Source of the DNA: a virus
Length of the DNA: 64,000 nucleotides
Reading direction: 5' to 3' (one strand)
Virus record (IMG/VR): IMGVR_UViG_3300036820_000012
Coordinates: 1-64,000 of that record
The notes beneath the pieces were generated by a model. The model ran no database searches. It was given only the letters and a program-made list of their open reading frames with translations, and was not told where the DNA came from. This document shows, in pieces, positions 58,416 to 64,000 of the stretch; position 1 is the first letter of the stretch, and every line of letters starts with the position of its first letter. Both the position numbers and the translations under genes were made by a program.

Positions 58416-58834
58416 CGCGTCTTCGGCGTCAGGTTGGAAGCGGTGCCGCGCTTGGCGTGCTTGAGCGGCTTGATTTCCTGCGGCGCAGCGATCCGCATCT
58501 CGGTGACCAGGAACCGGAACGTGCCGGTGACGGGCTTGCCGTCCTCGCCCAGGTGCAGCTTCGCGGGCGTGCGGTAGATGGGCTGCCCGTCCTCATCGGT
58601 GAACATGACGACCTCGGCCCAGATGATGCCGCTGGCCTTGGCGTGGAGCGTGATCTCCGAGATGGTCGTGACCGGGCCGTCAGCGTTGAAGGGCGCGACG
58701 CCCCACCCGGCGATGGCCCATCTGGTGCCCCGCGCATGAACCGGCCACTCGATTCCGATCTCGCCGATGGCGTCGTCCCACTCGTGCGCCTGGACTAGGT
58801 CGTCGTCTGCCACGGCTGCTGCGCTCTCAGGCAT
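58412..58834 (-). CDS. hypothetical tail-region virion protein, 140 aa
   Basis: ATG 58834 with GGGAGGT upstream; the reading frame extends further but this start has the only good ribosome-binding site. Soluble, beta-rich centre (TISEITLHAKASGIIWAEVVMF). Located between the two tail-tube paralogues; probably a tail component. Confidence 0.6.
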   Translation of the reverse strand: MPESAAAVADDDLVQAHEWDDAIGEIGIEWPVHARGTRWAIAGWGVAPFNADGPVTTISEITLHAKASGIIWAEVVMFTDEDGQPIYRTPAKLHLGEDGKPVTGTFRFLVTEMRIAAPQEIKPLKHAKRGTASNLTPKTR

Positions 58835-58872
58835 GAGACCTCCCAGGTGGCGTGACGTGCGACGATGGCGAA

Positions 58873-59313
58873 ATGAGCGAAACCGAAGCGCTGCCAGCCG
58901 GAACGACCGTCTACTTCTGCCCGCTGTGCGGATGGTCGCATCCCCAGTTGCCGCCGACTGAGCAGGAACTGATGGAGGCTGCAGCGGACCCGATCGTGAC
59001 CTACCTGCACCGCAAGTTCCGCGATGTGGAGGCCGCGGTTGAGGCGCACCTGAACACGCACGGCCTGCTCGACTGGCTGAACGAGGTGAGCCGTCTGCGG
59101 TCAGAGCTGGACGCCTCGCAGGAGGCATTCCGCCGGCTGGAGGTGGAGAGGCAGAACGGGGAACGCGACGCCGCAATGGTTGCGGCCGTCCTGACGCGCA
59201 AGCTTGGCGGGACCGTGCTGGTGACCGACCTCGACCTCGTTCAGGAGAGCGCGGCGCTCGTGCGGGTTCCTGAACCGCACGGCTTCACGCTCACCATCGT
59301 GAGTCACCCGTAG
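58873..59313 (+). CDS. zinc-motif coiled-coil protein, 146 aa, antisense to the virion operon
   Basis: ATG 58873, six bases after GACGAT (58861-58866). CPLCG (about 16-20) with H23 and a His further along make a zinc site; residues 75-110 are a coiled coil. Its 3' end overlaps the end of the facing tail-tube gene by 10 bp. Unknown role. Confidence 0.6.
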   Translation: MSETEALPAGTTVYFCPLCGWSHPQLPPTEQELMEAAADPIVTYLHRKFRDVEAAVEAHLNTHGLLDWLNEVSRLRSELDASQEAFRRLEVERQNGERDAAMVAAVLTRKLGGTVLVTDLDLVQESAALVRVPEPHGFTLTIVSHP

Positions 59314-60458
59314 GCGTCCTGCACGTAGTTGAGCAGCGTCGCCGTGAACGCCGCCCCGCCTGCTGGCTGCGCGATCCCGGCCAGCGAGTACGTGGCGGAA
59401 AGGTAGTTTCCGGTCGTGATCGGCTCGCCTGTCAGCCACCCGGAGCGCGGCATCGTCAGCGTGACCGAGCAGCCCCCGGCGAGGACGGGCTGCACCAGCG
59501 AGTGAACGACGGGGTCCTGCGTGTTGCCCCAGAAGTTGTCGAAATCGTCCGTGTTCTCAAAGATCGCCGTGTACGTCCCGTCCGCCTGCAGCGGCCCCGG
59601 CCAGATGCCAAGCGGCTGCTGACTGTTGGCGATGACGGGGCAGATGCCCAGGTCCCGGTGCAGGGTCAGGTCCATCTGCTGGCCACGGGTTGACGCGCCG
59701 CCCCCGGTGGTGACCGCCCACGCCCACCCGTAAGCAGGCTGAGCGGACGTCCCTTCCCAGGCGAAGGTCTCCACCGCAGCAGGCGGGAAGCCGGACGCGC
59801 TCGCGGTGAGCTTCGCCATCCCGTCGCTGCCGATCTTCACCGCCAGCGAGGAGACGACGGTCCCTGGCCAGCCGAGCGGTCCCGTGCCGTCGTCCATCGT
59901 CAGGCTCCAGCGGGGCCAGGAGAACGTCGGCCCTTCGGAGTTCTGCGTGAACACGTGCTGGCTCTGCGAGACCGCCGTGTCGCCGTCAGGGTGGGCGAAC
60001 CGCAGCGGCGTGGTCAGCGGCACCGTGTACGGCCCGGAACCTGTCGGAGTGCCTGCCTGCGCGTACTCCAGCGCGGCACCGGAGCCGAGCATGAGCACCG
60101 CGCCAGCGGCAGGCTCAGCGGCGAGGGAGACAGCCTCAGCGCCTGCGCTCGCCGCCGCCGTGAGCGTGGTGGTGATGCCGGGGGTGCAGTCGTCCGGCCC
60201 GATGACGCTGGCCAGCCAGAAGCCGATCAGGTCCGGGTACAGGCCGCTGGGGATGACCCACTCCGACCATGCCGGGCCCTGGAGCAGGTCCTGGAGCTCG
60301 GAGTCGCTGCCGCGCAGCGCGATGTCCCGCAGGGGGGTGATGACCTGCTTGTACTTGGCACCGGAGGAGAAGATCACCGGGAACGTGGGGAGTTCGTAGA
60401 CGCCGGGGACGGACTCAGCGGCGATGCCGAGCTTGGCCGTGCGGCTCAGCACCGACAC
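59304..60458 (-). CDS. tail-tube paralogue, 384 aa
   Basis: Second tail-tube-type protein. A helix-poor beta N-terminus (SRTAKLGIAAESVPGVYELPTF), ITPLRDIALRG, a central RFAHPDGDTAVSQSQHVF and a C-terminal tube-like fold (MDLTLHRDLGICPVIANSQ). Matches the 423-aa protein at 55916-57187 in order and motifs but is clearly divergent. GTG or ATG near 60458. It may be the major tail subunit or a specialised segment of the tail; which of the two is the main tube cannot be decided from sequence. Confidence 0.65.
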   Translation of the reverse strand: MSVLSRTAKLGIAAESVPGVYELPTFPVIFSSGAKYKQVITPLRDIALRGSDSELQDLLQGPAWSEWVIPSGLYPDLIGFWLASVIGPDDCTPGITTTLTAAASAGAEAVSLAAEPAAGAVLMLGSGAALEYAQAGTPTGSGPYTVPLTTPLRFAHPDGDTAVSQSQHVFTQNSEGPTFSWPRWSLTMDDGTGPLGWPGTVVSSLAVKIGSDGMAKLTASASGFPPAAVETFAWEGTSAQPAYGWAWAVTTGGGASTRGQQMDLTLHRDLGICPVIANSQQPLGIWPGPLQADGTYTAIFENTDDFDNFWGNTQDPVVHSLVQPVLAGGCSVTLTMPRSGWLTGEPITTGNYLSATYSLAGIAQPAGGAAFTATLLNYVQDAYG

Positions 60459-60487
60459 GGCGGCCTCCCGGCGCTATCGTGGCGGCC

Positions 60488-60892
60488 ATGACCGCGAGCA
60501 CGAGGATTGACAACCCGCTTGAGCTGCACTCGGCTTGCGTGCCGTGGCTCGGCCATTCATCACAGGTCAGGGTGCCGTGGCTCGGTGCCGTGACGGGCTA
60601 CATCCCTGCGACAGTCGTCTCACTTGCCGGCAACGTTGAGCCGGGCGATGGCGCGGACATGACCAGTGCCGGTGTGGCGCGACTGCACCTGCTGACGCGC
60701 GCCCACGAACTGATCACGTTCCTGGCCGCCAGCGGCTGGGTGCTGAACGACGCTCCCGTGATGGACTTCCGCGGTCACCTTGAGAGTGGCCGCTGGACTA
60801 TCGGCGGCGAGATGGCCGAGCCGCCTCAGGAGTACGGCATCTGCCTGTCGGTGAGCCTTGAGTTGATCGCGAGCGGACTCCACCGGGTGTAA
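60488..60892 (+). CDS. hypothetical protein, 134 aa, antisense to the virion operon
   Basis: ATG 60488, seven bases after TATCGT (60475-60480); GTG 60479 is the in-frame alternative. Small alpha/beta protein with no motif recognised. It diverges from the tail-tube paralogue, the starts being 29 bp apart. Confidence 0.55.
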   Translation: MTASTRIDNPLELHSACVPWLGHSSQVRVPWLGAVTGYIPATVVSLAGNVEPGDGADMTSAGVARLHLLTRAHELITFLAASGWVLNDAPVMDFRGHLESGRWTIGGEMAEPPQEYGICLSVSLELIASGLHRV

Positions 60893-60943
60893 CCTTCCCG
60901 CCAGCGCGCAACGGGGGAACGTCAGCCGCGCCAGGGGGAGAAC

Positions 60944-61273
60944 ATGAACGCTGACATCAAGCCGCGCCGCAGTAACCAGCGGTGGCCCATCGTGGACGTG
61001 ATCGCCGGGGGCGTACTCGTGCTCGCCCGGCTGATCGCGCCAGGGGTTCCGGGGCTGGTCTTCAGGGACAGCATCAGCCAGGTGCAGGGCATCTGCGCGT
61101 CGAACTTAGGGACGTTAGCCCAGACCGCTGACTCATCGGTTGCGCATGGCTGCGCGAATGCATCCACCGCGATGACCGTGCTCAACGTCGCCGCCGCAGT
61201 CGGCGTCCTGCTGCTGGCAGTCGGGGGCGCGAACCTGCTGCTCAGGGCGATCCGGCAGGCCCAGCACGGCTAG
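60944..61273 (+). CDS. two-TM protein, 109 aa, antisense to the virion operon
   Basis: ATG 60944 with AGGGGGA upstream. TM helices at about 16-38 and 79-101, joined by an extracytoplasmic loop with two Cys that may form a disulphide. Basic ends. Its TAG stop interlocks with that of the facing virion gene in CTAG (61270-61273). A superinfection-exclusion role is possible but unproven. Confidence 0.6.
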   Translation: MNADIKPRRSNQRWPIVDVIAGGVLVLARLIAPGVPGLVFRDSISQVQGICASNLGTLAQTADSSVAHGCANASTAMTVLNVAAAVGVLLLAVGGANLLLRAIRQAQHG

Positions 61274-61785
61274 CCGTTCACCTCGAAGTCGTCACCCTTG
61301 TAGACGACGGACGCCAGAAGCGAGTTGGACTGCGGGATCGTGACCGATGGGTCCTGCTTCTCGTAGGTGACCGTGCGCGGGTTCTCGGCGACGGACAGGA
61401 ACCTGCCGCCGTGGCTCTTGTCGCCGAGCGGCCCCCGGATCCGCTCGATCAGCAGCGCCGCGGCGTTGTCGAGGTTCTGCTGTTCCGTCTCCGGGATGCG
61501 GCTGGTTCCGCTCGCGCCCGCCGTTGCGCCTTGTGCCTTGAGCGGCCACAGAAGCGTCAGGACGAACGTGTACTGGGGCCGGATGCGCTGGTTCGAGACG
61601 CGGGGGTCGGCGACCGGCCGGGCGTCCACGTAGATGCCGTGCTTGTTCTTTGCGAGGTGGGCACCGGGCCAGTACGCCTGCACCACGTCCCACGGGCCAC
61701 CGTCTTCGGCGAGCAGCGATGGGAGCGAGTCGGTCGCCGTCTGGAGCCAGGCCGCCTCGCGGGCAGCGGCGTCAGCCGTTGTCAA
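61270..61785 (-). CDS. tail terminator/completion-like protein, 171 aa
   Basis: TTG 61785 overlaps the preceding stop (TTGA) and is the only start consistent with coupling; there is no ATG/GTG nearby. Helical N-terminus, then RPQYTFVLTLLWPLK and a long helix, with a C-terminal beta part (SLLASVVYKGDDFEVNG). Size and position after the head-tail connector fit a tail terminator or neck protein. Confidence 0.6.
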   Translation of the reverse strand: MTTADAAAREAAWLQTATDSLPSLLAEDGGPWDVVQAYWPGAHLAKNKHGIYVDARPVADPRVSNQRIRPQYTFVLTLLWPLKAQGATAGASGTSRIPETEQQNLDNAAALLIERIRGPLGDKSHGGRFLSVAENPRTVTYEKQDPSVTIPQSNSLLASVVYKGDDFEVNG

Positions 61786-62447
61786 GCCCGGCCCCAGTTC
61801 GTCAGGATCGCCACGGCGTCCGCGTGCAGCGCGCCCGGGTCGTGACCGGGGCCATCGGCTTCCGGGTCGAGCTCGCGGATGATGATCTCCGCCGTCAGCA
61901 GCTTGTTCGCCCGCACCAGCGGAGCCGGGACGGCCACCGTGTAGCCGCCGGAGTAGGTGCAGCGGACCCGTGAGCCGATGGGGATGAACTGGCCGAGCTG
62001 GAACCACAGATGCCCTGTGTCGTCCGGCCCGTCGAGGATCTGCGACGGGATCAGCGTCTCGGTGCCGCCGTAGGAGCGGATGATCTCCACGGTCAGGCCC
62101 GAGTAGGCCCACATGTCCTGGTAGCGCGGCGGGTGCTCGTGCAGCCAGGCGTGCCGCACCAGCGTCACCGCGCCGAGCGTTGTCGCGTAGGACAGGCCGA
62201 GGGTGCCCTGGATGTCCATCGGGATGTTCGCCGACTCGGCGTACTCGTCGGGGTCCAGGGCTGAGGCGCGAAGGGTCTCGGTGATGGTGAACGGCGCCAG
62301 GCGCCGCTCGGTCAGGTCCTCACAGGCCCGCGTCCCCTCGAGCAGGAAGTCCTGCAGCGCTTCCGGCTCAATGGCCGACGCCAGGTCGCTGAATGGCCCG
62401 ATGCCGAAGTCGGCGAGAGACGCGAGGCTGGTACCGGGGTCGCCCAC
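61782..62447 (-). CDS. head-tail connector protein, 221 aa
   Basis: Helical N-terminus (ALQDFLLEGTRACEDLTERRLAP) and a beta-rich body, as in gp6/gp15-like connector (adaptor) proteins that sit on the portal. GTG 62447. Two genes downstream of the capsid gene, the expected place. Confidence 0.65.
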   Translation of the reverse strand: MGDPGTSLASLADFGIGPFSDLASAIEPEALQDFLLEGTRACEDLTERRLAPFTITETLRASALDPDEYAESANIPMDIQGTLGLSYATTLGAVTLVRHAWLHEHPPRYQDMWAYSGLTVEIIRSYGGTETLIPSQILDGPDDTGHLWFQLGQFIPIGSRVRCTYSGGYTVAVPAPLVRANKLLTAEIIIRELDPEADGPGHDPGALHADAVAILTNWGRA

Positions 62448-62472
62448 GCCAGCCTCCCGCTGCTGCTAGGTG

Positions 62473-62712
62473 CTACGGCTTCGCGGCAGGCTTGGCCGGC
62501 GCTGGCTCAGCCTTGACCGCTGGTGCGGCCGGTGCCTGCTTTGGCGCTGGCGCGGCGGCCTTTGCCTCGTCCTCAGTGGCCACGGAGTACCCGCCGCCGC
62601 GGATGCCGAGCAGCGACCGGGCCAGGTCGCCAGGGACTTCCTCCACGTCGCCGTCGTGTTTCCAGGTGATGCCCTCGACGGTCGAGCCGCCCTTGTCCTT
62701 GCGCAGCAGCAC
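62473..62712 (-). CDS. small capsid-region protein with Ala/Pro-rich tail, 79 aa
   Basis: A short folded head (VEGITWKHDGDVEEVPGDLARSLL) and a low-complexity Ala/Pro/Lys tail. The segment resembles small proteins located directly after the major capsid gene in many actinophages. GTG 62712. Confidence 0.6.
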   Translation of the reverse strand: MLLRKDKGGSTVEGITWKHDGDVEEVPGDLARSLLGIRGGGYSVATEDEAKAAAPAPKQAPAAPAVKAEPAPAKPAAKP

Positions 62713-62783
62713 AGCAGGCGCCTTCCTGATCTGGTGACCGCGCAGGTCCCGGCGGCTGAAGCCGGGACCTGCGCGGTCGGGGC

Positions 62784-64000
62784 TTACACGCTGACGGAGA
62801 CGCGGTACAGGCGCCCGAGGAACTTCAGCGCGCGGACCGCGAAGGTCGTGTCACCGATCAGGGCGTACGGCAGCGTGTCCGGCGAACTGGTCGTCGGGTA
62901 CACGTCCAGGGGAACGGCCTCGCGGACGTACGGGCGCACGACGTTGCCCGGGTCGCGGCTGATCAGGTAGAGGTTCTCCTGGCCGACCGAGGGCGGCAGC
63001 ATGGCCGCGACCGTCCCGATGTAGGCCGTGGGCAGGATCGACGGCACAACCGACCCGCTGGACTGCTGCGGGATGAGCGCCGCGCCAGTGTCCACGATCT
63101 GGTTGGTGAGGATCTGCGTCACGCCATCGGACTGCAGGCCCACCGTGGCGTCCACGTAGCCGAGGAACGTCTCGCTGCCCGACGCGCCAGCGGCTGCGGT
63201 GCGCCACACCTTGTACAACTGAGGCGCCAGGCCATCGAGGCCGGTCGGCGGGGTGAACGACAGCACCGCGGCGTTGCCGGTCGTGACCGCCTGCGACACC
63301 TCGACCGAGGGCGCGATCTCGCCCTGGCGGGCGATGATGGCGCTGACCTGGTACTTATACGTGGCGTTCAGCGTCGCCCCGGAGTACGTCGCGGTGGACG
63401 GGGTGACCGTGCCGACCGAGTAGCCGCGCATCGCCTGGAACGACGACTTGACGATCGGGACGTTGCGGTAGGACGGGACGATCAGGCCCGCCTCGACTTC
63501 CACCTGGTCCACGAACCGCTGCTGGTTGGTGAGCAGCTGCGAGATCTTGGACTGGCCGGTGGACGAGGTGACGAACATCCACGAGTCGTCCTGGATGGGC
63601 ATGGCGGCATTGGACTCCACCATGTCGATGAGCTCATCGAGGAACGCCAGGGTCAGCGTGTTGCCGGCCTTGTCGATGACGTTCTGGGTGCCGCCGCTGA
63701 AGGTGTTGATGAGCGTGTCGAGACCGTCGAACTGCGGCTGCGCCTGGTTGAGCGTCGCCGCTGCGTTGCCCCAGCCGATGAACGTCTCCAGGTCCCAGTA
63801 GTACCCCTTGATGGCGCCCTCGATTTCAGTCGCCCTCAGGTCCTGGATGATCGCCTTGGTCACGGCTTCCGCGTAGCCCGTGACGGCGCCGACCGACTCG
63901 ATGTGCTTCATGTAGTAGTTGAGCTGGGCGTACACCGAGCTCGTAACCGGCCGAGCGCCGCCATCCGGCACCGCGCCACCGGACGGGACCGACGTCCTCT
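62784..64000 (-). CDS. major capsid protein, HK97-like (5' end cut by the window)
   Basis: The longest visible product is 395 aa from GTG 63971, but the frame stays open to the window edge (upstream codons TSVPSGGA), so the true start may lie outside. Features: N-terminal YAQLNYYMKHIESVG, a helix-rich middle (DLETFIGWGNAAAT, FLDELIDMVESN, SQLLTNQQRF), a fibronectin-like insert (about 210-300; ATYKYQVSAIIARQGEIA), and a C-terminal P-loop/A-domain end (GDTTFAVRALKFLGRLYRVSVSV). The insert resembles an Ig-like surface domain of some HK97-type capsids. Confidence 0.8.
   Translation of the reverse strand, partial: RTSVPSGGAVPDGGARPVTSSVYAQLNYYMKHIESVGAVTGYAEAVTKAIIQDLRATEIEGAIKGYYWDLETFIGWGNAAATLNQAQPQFDGLDTLINTFSGGTQNVIDKAGNTLTLAFLDELIDMVESNAAMPIQDDSWMFVTSSTGQSKISQLLTNQQRFVDQVEVEAGLIVPSYRNVPIVKSSFQAMRGYSVGTVTPSTATYSGATLNATYKYQVSAIIARQGEIAPSVEVSQAVTTGNAAVLSFTPPTGLDGLAPQLYKVWRTAAAGASGSETFLGYVDATVGLQSDGVTQILTNQIVDTGAALIPQQSSGSVVPSILPTAYIGTVAAMLPPSVGQENLYLISRDPGNVVRPYVREAVPLDVYPTTSSPDTLPYALIGDTTFAVRALKFLGRLYRVSVSV

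Noticed and set aside
1-64000. tRNA genes, rRNA, CRISPR arrays or complete insertion sequences
   Set aside because: None was recognised by eye in the non-coding gaps; tRNA detection without a covariance search is limited, so this is an absence of evidence only.

Overview
The window is a slice of a large GC-rich phage or prophage genome from a high-GC actinomycete. The evidence is near-universal G/C at third codon positions, many GTG starts, ATGA/GTGA start-stop overlaps, and proteins typical of actinobacteriophages or Streptomyces-type hosts (Rad52-type annealing protein, BldC-like HTH, a DUF6221-like protein, CoiA-like nuclease, Gly-rich tail proteins). HK97-like capsid, tail tube, tape measure and tail chaperone genes point to a long-tailed siphovirus morphology. 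Two integrases indicate a temperate element. Portal, terminase and an obvious full-length endolysin are not in the window; the right edge cuts the major capsid gene.

Region 1 (1-23.8 kb, plus strand) is an early cluster of about 55 tightly overlapping genes. It holds a recombination and DNA-modification module (Rad52-like annealing protein, Cas4/RecB-like nuclease, HNH-like protein, adenine and cytosine methyltransferases, VRR-NUC nuclease), then a D5-type primase-helicase followed by a repeat-rich non-coding stretch that is the best replication-origin candidate, then a CoiA-like nuclease, a HAD phosphatase, a MazG-like pyrophosphohydrolase and many small Cys-rich or acidic unknowns. Three small minus-strand genes for DNA-binding proteins interrupt it (8.4, 17.6 and 18.2 kb), each next to operator-like DNA.

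Region 2 (23.8-27.5 kb, minus) carries a GIY-YIG protein translationally coupled to a short tyrosine recombinase, then a large serine recombinase whose start lies 10 bp from a 52-bp imperfect palindrome that looks like its attP. Region 3 (27.5-30 kb, plus) has five cargo-like genes, including a Sec-secreted protein, and ends at a strong bidirectional terminator.

Region 4 (30-34.1 kb, minus) is a membrane/lysis-like operon: GH25-like protein, two-TM channel-like protein and several small TM or coiled-coil proteins, interrupted by a plus-strand HNH gene. At its upstream end sits a CHC2-zinc/HTH protein with three TGTCGC-type palindromes at its 3' end. Region 5 (34.6-64 kb, minus) is the virion operon, transcribed leftwards from capsid to tail spikes, with a canonical CCCAAAA frameshift site in the tail chaperone gene and two tail-tube paralogues. 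Nine small plus-strand genes are threaded between these virion genes, several with a -10-like hexamer only 6-8 nt from the start codon, and several sharing interlocked stop codons with the opposing gene.
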